A stretch of 64,000 bases of DNA from Protonemura montana (GCA_947568835.1 OX387609.1:10493660-10557659); one strand, 5' to 3'; counted from the stretch's first letter, positions 11,874 through 23,028 are shown. Numbers and translations are program-made. The notes: a model not told the origin generated them from the sequence alone.

Positions 11874-13080
11874 GCCCCGGCGTCGGCCGTCGGCCTTGTG
11901 GATCGATGCCGACAAACCCCCTACTTTTTGATAAATGAAAGTGTCTGCCTGCCAAACTTCGGGGGGTGGGAGGTGGGGGCGTCGGGAGGCTTTAGGCGTC
12001 GGGTCGTTGAACTCTGCTGCACTGAGCGCTAGCGCTAGCGGTTGCGGGGAGATGGGGGAGAGAGGGGGGGGGTGTAGTATTGGGGTAGGACTCAGGGGGG
12101 GAACGGCACGATACGTTTTGGAATGAGTTAGGTCATGGTTGGCGTACGACAGGATTTTGTTAATGTTGCTGGTTTTTGTCAATTATGTCGATTCGTTTTG
12201 TGGATGTTTTAAGTAATTTTTAAATTGACAGCTTTTTTAAATAAAATCCGTTGTTAAATTCAACGAATTTAGAAAGTTTTACAAAATACAAATGATGAAT
12301 TGTAAATGTTTTCAATTTTTTTTTTGTTGAACTTTGCAGATAAATTATTTGATTGAAGTAGTGAAATGAAATGAATTATTAGTACCTAATTATTGAATTT
12401 TTTAATTAATTTTCCAGCTACAATAACTTATGAGATTTAAGCCCGAAAATCGATCAAATTTTGGAACAAAGCTTAGATTTTGATCAAGAATGAATAATCC
12501 AATGACGTCACTTTTATAACAAATTTCACAATTAAATCAATTAAACAATTACTCTAACATACGCTCGTAACTAAAACTATCAAATAATTACAGTGAAACA
12601 TTCTCCTAGTTAAAATCTCACAAAACAAAAAGTAAATAAATCAGCATTGCCAACATTTTGTCTCGCGGCAAACTAATTAATGTAAACTATTTCCGCTGAC
12701 ACACACACACAGTGGTACCAACACAAAAAGCAACGCAACTAACGCGGTATGCTCTCTAGGTATAAGTACACTCACTATACAGTATATAATAACCTAGCAC
12801 ATTACGCCAATAAAATATGAATACGATGCTCCACATTCAACTCGCTCCATAATATAACAGGGCGCACGTAATTTCGACGAGTGTACTCGCTGTTTATTAA
12901 TGCATGTACATTCTATTTGCATTGCGCTAGAACGTCATACGCGACATACTATACAGTACCCAATGCATAACAAGGAAGTGTGGCCATCTTGGATAGAGTA
13001 GGTACCTGTCTATATAACTATAAATCCAATGGCCGAACAAAACGTTTGCATAAAAAAAAATCAGATACCAAAAAATATTA
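11874..13080. other. G-rich islet then AT-rich DNA
   Basis: At 11955-12105 the plus strand has repeated G runs (GGGGGGTGGGAGGTGGGGG and a nine-G run near 12066), a candidate G-quadruplex region, with a perfect GCGCTAGCGC palindrome at about 12025. Bases 12130-13080 are AT-rich with a short (CA)n at about 12702-12712 and no gene. Confidence 0.4.
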
Positions 13081-13465
13081 TTTGTATTATTATGTACATA
13101 CCTTGTTTTAGATTGCCATGACAACCCTTGTTTCACCCACCCATTACTATTACATTGTGATGAACTGCCCGATGCCAGGCACGGGTTACTTGTTTTAGAT
13201 TGTCATGACAACCCTTGTTTCACCCACCCATTACTATTACATTGTGATGAACTGCTCGATGCCGGGCACGGGTTACTTGTTTTAGATTGCCATGATAACC
13301 CTTGTTTCACCCACCCGTTACTATTACATTGTGATGAACTGCCCGATGCCGGGCACGGATTACTTGTTTTAGATGGTTTTAGATGTAAATTCGTACGAAT
13401 GAACCATTTTGATTTACAGAGACACGTCAAGTTTGCAGCTCAGACAGAGTCTATATTTAATTAAA
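13078..13465 (+). CDS. Open frame over an 87-bp tandem repeat (3 units), partial
   Basis: Three 87-base units (about 13103-13368) share their sequence with the array at 19.8 kb. Because 87 is 3 x 29, the plus frame encodes a 29-residue repeat containing LDCHDNPCFTHP and HCDELPDAGHG. The frame is open before the array and continues past it with a non-repeat tail (DGFRCKFVRMNHFDLQRH and onward) to TAA. No ATG is found upstream, so this would be an exon or a decayed piece. The minus strand is also open through the repeat, so the open frame alone is weak evidence of coding. Confidence 0.3.
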
Positions 13466-13921
13466 TGACATTAACACTGTAATAAGTAACTAATTACCAA
13501 AGGATCTCAATTGAAGCAAATTGCAATTAATTATAGAATGTCAATTAATTGTTCAGTAGCGTACTAATTATTTCATGCCTGATCACCTTGTCAGTATTTA
13601 AGTCACGACCTCTTATGTTATTATCGACTTGCGACCAGAATCGATTCATATCGATTTTTAGAGCCGATTAAATAATGCACCCACATAAGATCGTCTTATG
13701 GCCCAAATAAAATAATCGGACATTAGCTTAAATAGTTTCTTAATTTAGCAAATTTATTAATTTAAATCTTTCAAAGAATAAGGGCTAGTGAGATGAGATT
13801 AAATTTATGAAACTATACAATAATTGTATATTTTATTTTGCTGAGGGATGTCAAAAAGGCTTATTTTTTATAAGCAGTTATTTACAAAATGTATGATGAT
13901 TCCTTGTTTTTTTGTGGTTAA
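13466..13921. other. No gene seen
   Basis: AT-rich sequence with no recognised repeat, exon or RNA gene. Confidence 0.5.
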
Positions 13922-14004
13922 TTCTCTCCCGAACAGAACTGGTCATGTGTGTGATGGTCACCCATCCAATACCTGATTCAACGCAGTGTTGCTTAACTTC
14001 GGTA
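13922..14004 (-). mobile_element. 5S-derived SINE, head fragment
   Basis: The complement of the 5S-like head is present (GGTCACCCATCCAATACCTG and GTGTTGCTTAACTTCGGT), together with CCCGAACAGAACTGGTCATG from the adjoining SINE sequence. Body and 3' end are missing. Confidence 0.8.
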
Positions 14005-14405
14005 AGTTTGATATTTTTCTTATAAAAAAAAAAAAAAAGTTTTTAATGATCTAACGTTTCATTGAAGGAATTATTTCAACAATGACACAAAATCTTTTGT
14101 TTAGAAAATGTCCTGCTTGAAAGACAATTGTAAAATAAAGACTCACCTTATGATGACAGTCATTCACATTATTATGTTCGTATCTTAAATCCAGGTTAAA
14201 ATATTTAACTAGAAATTGTTAAAATGGCAACAAAATAATTACTACTATGTATAAAAAAAACAAAAAAAACGCTATAATTTCTTTCATATCCAAAGCAGAA
14301 GCGTTACTGAGAAATGCATCTCTATGCACCGTGTGTGGCATGAGATGCACATGCACATGCACTTTGCTGACCTTGCTCCACTTGGCTGCAAGAAGTGCAT
14401 GTATA
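14005..14405. other. No gene; TGCA-rich stretch at its right end
   Basis: Featureless AT-rich DNA until about 14310, where TGCA motifs become dense (GATGCACATGCACATGCACT), leading into the promoter-like segment that follows. Confidence 0.4.
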
Positions 14406-14409
14406 GTCG

Positions 14410-14446
14410 CACGTGTGACGTCACAGGGAACGCGATAATTATAAAA
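14410..14446 (+). promoter_or_regulatory. Candidate core promoter: E-box, CRE and TATA box
   Basis: CACGTG (E-box) at 14410-14415 is followed by a perfect CRE palindrome TGACGTCA at 14416-14423 and by TATAAAA at 14440-14446. CRE-to-TATA spacing of about 17 bases and a transcription start predicted near 14470 are typical of a regulated RNA polymerase II promoter. A first-exon candidate with a strong donor lies just downstream. No clear initiator is present at the expected position. Regulation by a CREB/ATF-family factor is inferred from the motif alone. Confidence 0.5.
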
Positions 14447-14469
14447 TGCAGCTTAGTGCTCGACTGGCT

Positions 14470-14548
14470 TTTGTTACGAGGGTGAGACCTGCATGGTGTG
14501 CGCCGAACTGAACGCGTTGGGGACGGCTTGGCGCAGGGTAGCAACGAG
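14470..14548 (+). CDS. Candidate first exon downstream of the CRE/TATA promoter (partial)
   Basis: The segment is GC-rich relative to its surroundings. An ATG at 14493 opens a frame (MVCAELNALGTAWRRVAT) that reaches a good donor, AACGAG|GTGAGG, at 14548/14549. A second plausible donor, GAGG|GTGAGA, lies at about 14481/14482, in which case the exon would be purely 5' UTR. The downstream exon was not found. The protein is not recognised. Confidence 0.3.
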
Positions 14549-17375
14549 GTGAGGAACTCGAATGTGTGGAAAAAATTAGTAACATTTATTGATATTATTG
14601 AGTTATTTATGCTTATATTGTTAAATTTTTTGTGGTAGGTTTACGGTGTTTTTTTTCCTATTATATGACGGGACGATTTCCATCGAAACTTTGAAAAATT
14701 AATTTTTTAGGACAAAAATTGCTAAAAAAAAACCTAAAACAACAAACCAACCATTTGGCACCAACAAATCTTGGAAAAATAAGTTATTTTATTTCTACTA
14801 CAACTTATTTAATAGACTTTTTTAAATTTAATTTCTTGATTTTTGTACGATAAAGTTAAAACTGATAAAAAAAAAACTGTTTATGGCTTTAAAAATATTA
14901 AAATCCGCCTATCAAACCGACCTATCAGCAACGGTGACACTTCTGCTTTCATTCAATTGAATTGAACTACAATTTAGATTTATGTGTCTGATGTTTTTAT
15001 AGTTATTTTTTTTTACATTTTCGAGCATTTCATCAAATGCACTTTTCAAAATGTAAACAAGATTTCCTGCTATAAGAGTTGTGTTTTGTTTGTTTAGTTA
15101 AGTTGCAATTGCTAGTCGTTTCTAATTGGATTTGAAAGATACATGTTTGTTATTTCTTTATTGAGAATGAAATGGAGTGAGAAAATAATGAGTCTCAGGG
15201 TCTAGAGACCTGGCACCGGACGAAAGCTGCTGACCACTTAGAATTCACGACAGAAATAATGCTTTTCTGAGGCAAAAAATTTGGGACCGGCCAAAATATC
15301 AATAATTTGCTAAAAAAAAAACATGACTGCTTCTCTTATAATCAGGCAAGATCAAAGCAAGTTAATTAGTGAGACGATTGAAGTTAATTCCTTCTTTGAT
15401 TATCAATTATTAAAAATAAAAAAAATAGGCATTTTTAAAGGTTACTTTTGACAAAATAGTAGTAACATCTCACAAATTTTATCCGTTACAAAAAGCAGTA
15501 CTATATTTAGCAAAGAAATCTTGAACGAAGCTAAAATTCAAGAACAAAAATCTTTGTAAATACTTAATCTCAAATATATTTGTTACTTTTTTTCTAGCAA
15601 TGGTAATTGTAAACTGATGAACACAGTTTAGCGTCCCAGTTATTTCGAAGGCAAAACTTAAGAAAGAAATTGTTTGAAAATTCTTGAAAAGCATAACAGC
15701 ACTAAAACTGTTGCAGACAATAGAAAGAAGATCTCATCTTCACAAATTGAACCAATATGACTCACAAGTTAATGGCAAAACAGTTTACTGAGAGCACTGC
15801 TACAAATTAATAATATTTCCAGCTTTAAAATCGCTAAACGTTGTTTAAAAATCGCGTCGATCGCTCGGTTTTTGAGCCGTTGTCTCTAATGAATGAACTT
15901 GAATCTTGACCCACTTCCATCGCCAGACGGATGCAATTGCAAGTGGCAAGTGCAATTGCAATTACGCAACGCGAAATGCAAGCGTGCAAGCTGCACAAAA
16001 GTGCATGCCTCATTGCACATGACGTTCGCCTGGCTCACAGATGCAGTTCCTACTTAGACTAACGCCTAGATTTCTCCGAAGGTTTTAACACTGCCAAAAT
16101 GGTTTTTCATGCGTGAATTGGGTTATTATTGTTGCATTTTTTGGTCATATTGAGTAAAAAATTAGTTCGATGGCTTGTCAAAAAAATAATAAAGCCTTAA
16201 TTACAAGGTTGAGTGGTTATTTGGATGATTTAAAACGAAACGATACATTATTTTTGAAAAACTGGATTTTTAAATCAAAAAAGAATTTCCTATCTGTCAT
16301 TTTGCAAAAGAAAACAAAAAGCAGAGTGACAGCAGCCAGAGCCACGCAGAAAAAAAACAAAAAAACAAAAACTCACCATTAACATAACCTAAAACTAACG
16401 ACATCTAAATCTATAATTCAATTACTTTGCCATTAATCTCGTTCCTCATCAGCAACAAGGTTTTAATTTGAAATGCAACTGTCACATCGATCGTGTCTCC
16501 TATTTTCACGGTCAGAACATTGAGCTAGACGATAATCGATGCCGGTAAGTTTCTCCGTTTCGGCCATTTTCTAGGACGCCATGTTGCCCAGGCCTAAAAG
16601 CGACGGAATTTCCTGCCCGCCCCAAAACAAGTGAACAAGCGTTGGTGACGACCACTAGTCGAGTGGGTTGAAAATAGTTGCAAACTAGCACTAAAGTAAA
16701 CGGATTTGAAGCTATTGTTGGTTAATTAGATTCAGTTTTCAAATTGGATCAGTGATAGTTCTATCTTTGTGGAGACCTTGAAATTCCTCTGAGCAGCCAT
16801 GTTTTTTTTGTTGATGCGATACATGAAAGCGGGCGTTATTTGCGTATGAAAATCAACAGAAAAACTAGCTAATATCGATGAAAAGTTAGGTAAAATCTAA
16901 AGAAAAGCATTCGGATAATAGCAATAAAAATATTTTCTACTCTAACATCTCTATGAAAAATCTACAAAAGCAATATGCTAGGTTTTTTTTTGTCGCTACA
17001 TCTTGGCATGCCTAAATGGCTTACGGAATTTTTTTAAATCCATTCCCAGTTAATTTCTCACTACATTTGTATTATGTTTAGCTTGTTCAGATCTGGGCAA
17101 CGCATCCAAATTTTCCAGAATTTCATAAGACTCCCATGGATGAAACTACGCACTTCTAATAGGAAAGGAAAAACACACACCAAACAATTCTTAGTTAAAT
17201 TATTGTCGCAATTGACTCACCTTATTTGATAAGATGATATTCTCCATTAAAAAAAACATGAATTTAAATGTACGCAGCTATGATTAACAATGACAGAAAC
17301 GCAATCAACTGTCTCGAATAACAACAAATCTTTAGTAACAAAATCAACAACCAAACTGTCACTTTACTGATCAGT
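14549..17375. other. AT-rich DNA; TGCA cluster; no gene
   Basis: No exon or repeat is recognised. A dense TGCA-motif cluster lies at 15930-16045 (GATGCAATTGCAAGTGGC, GTGCAATTGCAATTACG, GTGCAAGCTGCAC). Strong minus-strand donors (complement of GGTGAGT) near 16376 and donor-like GCCG|GTAAGT on the plus strand at 16545 have no assignable exons. Confidence 0.4.
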
Positions 17376-17640
17376 AAAAGTGATCTCTCTTTTCAAAAAA
17401 ACGGCTATGAAGATTCCACCCGGAAAAGCGACCGCGGGAAATGATCGTGACCTCCCTCAACTGAGCTGCTCTTCTGTCTCCTCGCAAAGGGGAAATGCAT
17501 TTTCTCGCGGGGCAGTCGCCAGGCGCGCACCACCGGAGCGCATGCGCTTTGCAATGAAATGCACTTTCAAACGCAGTCTTCTCTAGGTCGAGGCAAATTA
17601 TTATTATCGTCTACCAGCGGACAAAAGGGGCGTGGGGAGG
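17376..17640. promoter_or_regulatory. CpG-rich islet with an NRF1-type palindrome
   Basis: A GC-rich islet contains the perfect palindrome GCGCATGCGC at 17538-17547, the consensus for NRF1 (erect wing in flies), beside GGCGCGCACCACCGGAGCG and further TGCA motifs. A 68-codon open frame crosses it (17380-17586) but is not recognised. A strong minus-strand donor (ATAAG|GTGAGT) following a short MENIILSNK reading lies to the left, near 17220. Together these could mark a CpG-type promoter. Confidence 0.3.
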
Positions 17641-19479
17641 GAACGACGCGGCGGGGGACGAAATTAACAGGAATGTGAGGCAAGAAAGTGATGGTTGGAT
17701 TCTATTGAGGGATTTTTGCACCTGTGCGAATCGGGTGGTGATGTTGTGACGTATTAATCGATCGATATTGGAGTCAGGTTTCGCGGGGTTTATAATTAGC
17801 GGTGTTGGATTGGAGGGTGGATGGGGTGGGAGCTTTCGTTCGGTTTTTTTTTTCTTTTGTTTCGTGGCTTACGAAATTGAGTAAATATTAGGAATTTCAC
17901 CGTGTTTTTTCTTATTAGTTTGGAAAAAATTCTTGCAGTTGTCTTGATTTCAATTTTTTTTATCTAAAGATGTCACAACGCCGCTGAATATTGGTATGCC
18001 TGACCACAGCATCTATTTAAACTAAAATTGAATATTTAAAATTATGAATTATAAATAAACACATTGTTTAATCTATGTTTTTAGGTCTGTTGTGTAATTT
18101 TCTGATGACTAACAGAAAGGATGTTCCCAATCCACGCATATGTAACTGATCAAAATGTCAAAAACTCAACATTTTGAACAGAATTCCTTATAAACAAGTC
18201 TTTAACTTAAAGGAACAATCACATTTAAAAATGGTTCTGCCTTTAGAAAATGATTGAATCGATAGTCTGCTCGGGATAAAATTCCCAATCCAAGCTTTTC
18301 GATTGATAGATGATATTTCGACAAGGCGATATAACCACGTATCTCCAACATTCTTCTAAATCTAAACAATGCTACTGTTAGCTGCCAAGGTCAAGGTGTA
18401 CTTTCATCGCACGCTTTATTCCCCTCCTCGTATTTTCATGTTCTTCTAACACTTCTTTTCAACCAACAGTGGTGTTTCCTTTCCCGTTCCTTATGGGATT
18501 TCTTTCCTGTCAAACTTTTCAAAAGTCGAACGTATTTTTCACTGCAGCCTTGTGGATCGCTAGGCCCTGCAGGCAAGGCGTGGCTTTTTTTGACCATAGA
18601 TAAAAACAATTTTTAATAATGGTGAAATTAAAAGTAACGTGATCAACTTGGTTTCTGACTAAACTTAAGGCAATCAATGTGTTTTTTTTTTTTTTTTTTA
18701 CTTGAACTTTCCATGAAATTGCATGTCGATTTCAGGTCGTCGAGGTCGTGAAATATTGTTCGTTTGCACGGGAATCGAAGGCAAGGTATTCTATTTTAGA
18801 CAAGGTTAAGTAACAATGTTGCTTCTTGGAAACTGGCCAGAAAGCGAATTGGTGCAATCGCTAATTATTAGAATGACAGTAATTGAAATATGCTGTTTAA
18901 TTAATTTGTTTGTGTATTTTAGTAGCCACCTAGCAAGTTCAAGAGGCGTTTTTAAGTTAGTTTAACTTGGGAACTTATAGAGTATGCAGGTATAAGGAGA
19001 CGAAAAGGGGCCGGTTGCGTTATTTTAGCTTGGAATTGGCTTAAAGTATGTGATTGTATTTGATTATTTGGTAATCATAGGGAGGAAAAATAAATTGAAC
19101 ATAAATTTGATACACAAAAAAATCTAGTTTTAATTTCAAATTCTTGCAGCGGGTTCGTGGACACTACTTCCCTTTAAACAAATATCCACATTGAACCTGA
19201 GATAAAAGAAATTACAATTCAATACAGGCTTAGAAATCCAGAGCTATTTTGATGGTAAGATACAATATTTGGATAAACAGGCAAAAAGAAGAACCTGATT
19301 AGCTGTAACCATGGAAATAAGTTTTCAACTGGCAGATATTTTTTTACTGCTCATTGTTAGATAGGCCAATAGAAAAATAAACAAAAAAACCTGAAGTCCG
19401 ACTCAGAAATATTTCAAGAATTAATTTCCCCCATCAATCATGTTGTCAATTCTACTAAAAAAAATATATGAACATCGTC
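17641..19479. other. No certain gene; weak exon candidate at 18736-18785
   Basis: ATTTCAG|GTCGTC at 18735 and GCAAG|GTATTC at 18785 bracket 50 bases open in two plus frames. This is too short to judge. A run of 18 T lies near 18683. Otherwise AT-rich and featureless. Confidence 0.3.
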
Positions 19480-19660
19480 TAAAGCGTCCAGATCGTGCGC
19501 CATTGTCAGTTGGTCGGTATTACCGCGAAGTTCATTGGGTCACCGCGCGTTACTGGGCCAAACGGTCATCGGGAGGAGTCGGCCGTTGGTCTGCACACAA
19601 CCATTGTCGCCAGAGCCCCGCAGAGCGTACGGCCTCGTTTCATGACTTCAGCTAACTACA
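19480..19660 (+). other. CpG-rich unrecognised segment
   Basis: A GC- and CpG-rich block with overlapping open frames (one ends at the TAA just before 19656) lies directly before the repeat-bearing ORF. The translation around KRPDRAPLSVGRYY is Arg-rich and not recognised. It may be exon sequence or a decayed mobile element. Confidence 0.25.
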
Positions 19661-19678
19661 GTGCGTGCCAGCGAAAGT

Positions 19679-20149
19679 ATGGGGAACACTCATGACGACC
19701 CGGCGCCATTTGCAATTAAAGAGCCGCGATACATGGACTCTACTTTCCGTGCTGTTCGTCATAAGCGAGATCAGACAAGTGGTCAGTTATTTGTTTTAGA
19801 TTGCCATGACAACCCTTGTTTCACCCACCCATTACTATTACATTGTGATGAACTGCCCGATGCCGGGCACGGGTTACTTGTTTTAGATTGCCATGCCAAC
19901 CCTTGTTTCACCCACCCATTACTATTACATTGTGATGAACTACCCGATGCCGGGCACGGGTTACTTGTTTTAGATTGCCATGACAACCCTTGTTTCACCC
20001 ACCCATTACTATTACATTGTGATGAACTGCTCGATGCCGGGCATGGGTTAATTGTTTTAGATTGCCATGACAAGCCTTGTTTCACCCACCCATTACTATT
20101 ACATTGTGATGAACTGCCCGATGCCGGACAGTATATCCCTACGCTCTGA
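19679..20149 (+). CDS. Hypothetical protein with four 29-residue Cys/His repeats
   Basis: From the ATG at 19679 (MGNTHDDPAPFAIKEPRY) the frame is open for 156 codons to a TGA at 20147-20149. About 37 unique residues lead into four 87-base units (about 19793-20130), each encoding LDCHDNPCFTHPLLLHCDEL then PDAGHG. The frame ends in QYIPTL. Some differences between units are synonymous (CTG/CTA, CAC/CAT); others change residues (D to A, N to K, P to L). The same unit occurs three times at 13.1-13.4 kb. The antisense strand is open for 100 codons because the unit length is divisible by three. There is no signal peptide, recognisable domain or splice evidence. It could be a small repeat protein or a minisatellite inside a chance frame. 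Confidence 0.35.
   Translation: MGNTHDDPAPFAIKEPRYMDSTFRAVRHKRDQTSGQLFVLDCHDNPCFTHPLLLHCDELPDAGHGLLVLDCHANPCFTHPLLLHCDELPDAGHGLLVLDCHDNPCFTHPLLLHCDELLDAGHGLIVLDCHDKPCFTHPLLLHCDELPDAGQYIPTL
19793..20133. repeat. 87-bp tandem array, four units
   Basis: TTGCCATG recurs at 19801, 19888, 19975 and 20062, exactly 87 bases apart, and the last unit is cut off within CCCGATGCCGGACAG. Units are over 95 percent identical by eye and match the three-unit array at 13.1 kb, so the two loci were separated recently or exchange sequence. Confidence 0.95.
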
Positions 20150-20289
20150 CTAGAAAATGTAAAAACTTTTCATAGCTCAGCCTACGTTTTCGGCCATAAT
20201 CTGGTTCATACTTTCGAAGACTTGCACTTCATGTTTAAAAACTTGCCTATGTGTGATCTTAGATTAACAAAAGAGATTTTGTCCGAATG

Positions 20290-20592
20290 CAGCTAACGAC
20301 ATGTCGATAATTTACCATCGCCACGACGCCTCGGGTAAAATTCGGTTTGTTTCAAATTGGTGTTGTTCTTAAAGAATGTCAGTCGAGACAATAGGTTAAG
20401 ACAGGTGAACAGCTCTTCTGATGGAATTGGTTCATCAACTGTTCGCTGATTACCTTCTGGTGGTTGCAGGACACCAACCTGTTTGAACCCAATGCCTGTT
20501 TTTGATCTCGGATTTGGCGCTGGTCGTTTCATTGTTGCTAGTTCAAGAAGTTGGTGTAATTGCAAGCGGTTTGCGTTTGAGATGCAGTGCAA
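20290..20592 (-). CDS. Hypothetical ORF, unrecognised
   Basis: From the internal ATG (MKRPAPNPRSKTGIGFKQVG) the frame is open for 79 codons to a stop at about 20293, and it is open further upstream. Composition is varied and protein-like (QPPEGNQRTVDEPIPSEELF, then a basic C-terminal end), unlike the AT-driven frames elsewhere. No domain, signal peptide or transmembrane segment is recognised. A possible donor, CAGAAG|GTAATC, lies inside it. It could be a terminal exon, a small gene or a relic. Confidence 0.35.
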
Positions 20593-20655
20593 TTAGAGCT
20601 TTGTTCGCGAGGAATAAACAAGAAACGGTACTTCCACTAGTTTTTTTTTCTTTAG

Positions 20656-20812
20656 TATAGTATACCTTCCTTTACTGTGAATATAAATTTGGTACAGGAA
20701 TAATAGGGTTATAAAAAGGGGTTCAGTTAATAGTATAGGTACCTTCCTTTACTGTGAATATAAATTTGGTACAGGAATAATAGGGTTATAAAAGGGTTTT
20801 CAGTTAAAACCT
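20656..20812. repeat. Tandem duplication of 77 bp
   Basis: CCTTCCTTTACTGTGAATAT and the sequence through GGGTTATAAAA occur at 20665 and again at 20742 with almost no differences, indicating a recent direct duplication. Confidence 0.9.
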
Positions 20813-20874
20813 GCAGCAGTAAAATTAATTTGCAAAAGAAGTAGAATAGAGTAATGTGTATTGATTGATATTTA

Positions 20875-21089
20875 TGTTTAACGACGCATTGTTTTTGACA
20901 ACGGGTCATGTGCCACTGGTCTTATGGCGTCGGTGAATGAGAGGAGTATGACGAACATAGCCTAGATAAGAAGGGAGGAGGGGAAACCTGGTGCCAAGGC
21001 GATCACCGGCTTAACGTCCCTTCCGAAGGACGGTACAACGTGAACAACAGGATTCCCATGGATCTTTTGTCGAAGAGCACCAAGGGGCT
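20875..21089 (-). mobile_element. 5S-derived SINE, headless and rearranged
   Basis: Minus-strand 3' end (TTTAACGACGCATTG complement), tail block and body (CTTCCGAAGGACGGTACAAC) are present. After GGATTCCCATGGATC the sequence jumps back to TCGAAGAGCACCAAGGGG, an earlier part of the body, so the copy is internally rearranged. The head is absent. Confidence 0.8.
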
Positions 21090-21455
21090 TAGGAAGTGGA
21101 AGGATTTGACATAAAGGATATTGCTAGATAATTTTCGATATGTTTTTTATTTATTTTAGAGCCAGGATAATTTGGTTTTAAGACTTTAACTTAGCTTTTA
21201 CAAAATTACGTTAAGTATTGCTACAATTTTCTTTTGCTTTTCTTCATCTTTACTTTGCTGAAAGTGTCTTGATTTTAAATCAACTGGGAGTTACTTAAAA
21301 ATAAGTAGGTTCAAAAATACTATAGAAAAATTCACTAAAAAAAAAAATCACGCATTAAAATTTAAAAAAATATATAAATCTCCACCCAATTTAGCTCCAT
21401 TTACACCTCAAGAAAGAGAAATAAAAATAAAAATTTGCATAAAAGCATATTTTAG

Positions 21456-21725
21456 CATCGAATTAACCCTAACCTACCCACACACCGCATTCCACCCCGC
21501 GTGGCCACCCTACACGAGTGCGACAAAGACAACATCATAGCCGAGGCAACGAGTGCAAGAGAGCGCGCGATAGTAAATAGGAAACGACAGTCCCGTTACC
21601 GCCTCACTGGGCTAACGAACTCGACTCGGCCTTGCCTGGCTACAGGGCGACCGAAACACACCGAGCTAACTATGCCGGGCGTTGAACTCTCCAAGCTACG
21701 GCTCGACAGCAACACCAGGCGCTAA
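21456..21725 (+). CDS. Candidate terminal exon, unrecognised protein
   Basis: After a TTTTAG acceptor at 21455 the frame is open for 89 codons to TAA at 21723-21725 (HRINPNLPTHRIPPRVATL at the start, ...KLRLDSNTRR at the end). The block is GC-rich with varied codons, and no stop interrupts it, in contrast to the neighbouring AT-rich DNA. The antisense frames contain stops. The acceptor has only a modest pyrimidine tract. No domain is recognised. The motif GCGACCGAAACACACCGAGC inside it resembles a motif scattered through 22.3-25.1 kb, so part of the block may be repeat-derived. Confidence 0.35.
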   Translation, partial: HRINPNLPTHRIPPRVATLHECDKDNIIAEATSARERAIVNRKRQSRYRLTGLTNSTRPCLATGRPKHTELTMPGVELSKLRLDSNTRR

Positions 21726-22910
21726 CTGTTATTTGCAATTGCTATGGTAACTGTTGATTCATTATCGGTAGGTACATGGCGGTCAAAACTGCTAATTAAT
21801 TTGGTTACTAAATAACAGTTGCTTTTTAAATTTTGTCTGCAGATCTTTTGGTTTTAAATATCCGGTATTTTTTTTTTTTTTCGGTAATATTATTTATAAT
21901 CTGAAAACTAGTAGTAAAATTATTAAATTTATAAGCAGTTAGTTGCTTAGTTGAACTGTTTAGCTGTCAATTAACATGCTGTTTAACTTAATTTAATAAG
22001 TATCAACTGTGACTACAGAACTTGAGCGAATTTCAAACTACTGCAGCGAACGAAAACTCAATCTCATTGGTTCCCGCGTTTCAGAAGCGACCAATAGCGA
22101 TAGGGAAACAACCGCCTTAGCAACCACCATAGCAACCACCATAGCAACCACCATAGCAACCATCTTGAAACTAAAAATGAAACCGAATAAGAACAGAAAA
22201 AGGCAGTTAATTAAAAAAAATACCAAGTATTTAAAAAAACAAAATGTACATGTGCATTCATATTAGTTTGACATCACAGTATCAAGAAAAATGAATCATC
22301 TTTTCCAAGTAAAATTCGCGCTTCAAATCCAAAATGGCCGTCCATGTCTCGACGATGAGCTATAGTTAAAACCGAAACACCAAGCGAATATGTGTTGGTC
22401 GTTGACCCCTGTGTATAGTGCGTGCGATCTAAGAGGCGCCTCGGCCCCTACCCCCCACTACTCTAGTGTGCCGTGACACAGAAAAGTGTTATTTCACATT
22501 TTGTTATGTGAATTGACTGCAATTGAAGGTAGAGTCGAAGCGAAACTTGCAGCGAATTTGTGCCGGTTCTTGACCCTTTGAATGAAACTAAAGTACGTTT
22601 CACCTTAAGAATGAATGTGGAACTTGGTGTAGTCTTAAATCATTGCAATAGTTTCTTTATGGTAAGAATCGCCGATGAAAATGGACGACCATCACTGTCT
22701 TTTTGCAAAATTTACTCATAAGAGCATTTGGTAATATGTTCTAAAAACTCTTTGTGGCCGGCCATTTTCACAGGGGATTGTATTCTGGTTTAATGTGTAT
22801 AGCGATTAGATTTAAATTTTGAAAAAAGTTTTATTTGCAGGAAAAAAAAGGGATTTTTTAAAAAATTAGGAGAATTTTTTTAGTGTCTCAAAAGTGGTTT
22901 TTCTAGGAAT
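21726..22910. other. No gene; short tandem repeat at 22118-22162
   Basis: A 12-base unit (CCACCATAGCAA) is repeated about four times at 22118-22162. Two copies of the dispersed CGAAAC...GGTCGTTGACCC-like motif lie at about 22372 and 22537. Otherwise no feature is seen. Confidence 0.5.
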
Positions 22911-23028
22911 GGGCAATGTGGCACTGGTCTTATGACGTCATGATGATGATGAAGCTAACCTAACCTAGAAGTGAGGCGGGAAAACAAGGTTCTGGACCAA
23001 CGGCTTAACGTCCCCAGCAAAGGATGGA
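22911..23028 (-). mobile_element. 5S-derived SINE, 3' fragment
   Basis: Complement of the SINE tail region (AATGTGGCACTGGTCTTATG, CCTAACCTAGAAG, CGGCTTAACGTCCCC). It is truncated at both ends and diverged. Confidence 0.75.

Noticed and set aside
11688-12182. 164-codon Pro-rich minus-strand ORF
   Set aside because: It is the longest frame in the window, but it spans a G-rich low-complexity islet, its C-terminal part is AT-driven, and it has no domain or splice support.
12967-13110. Minus-strand exon with donor AACAAG|GTATGT at the 87-bp array
   Set aside because: The donor is formed by repeat sequence at the array edge. Only chance frames support it.
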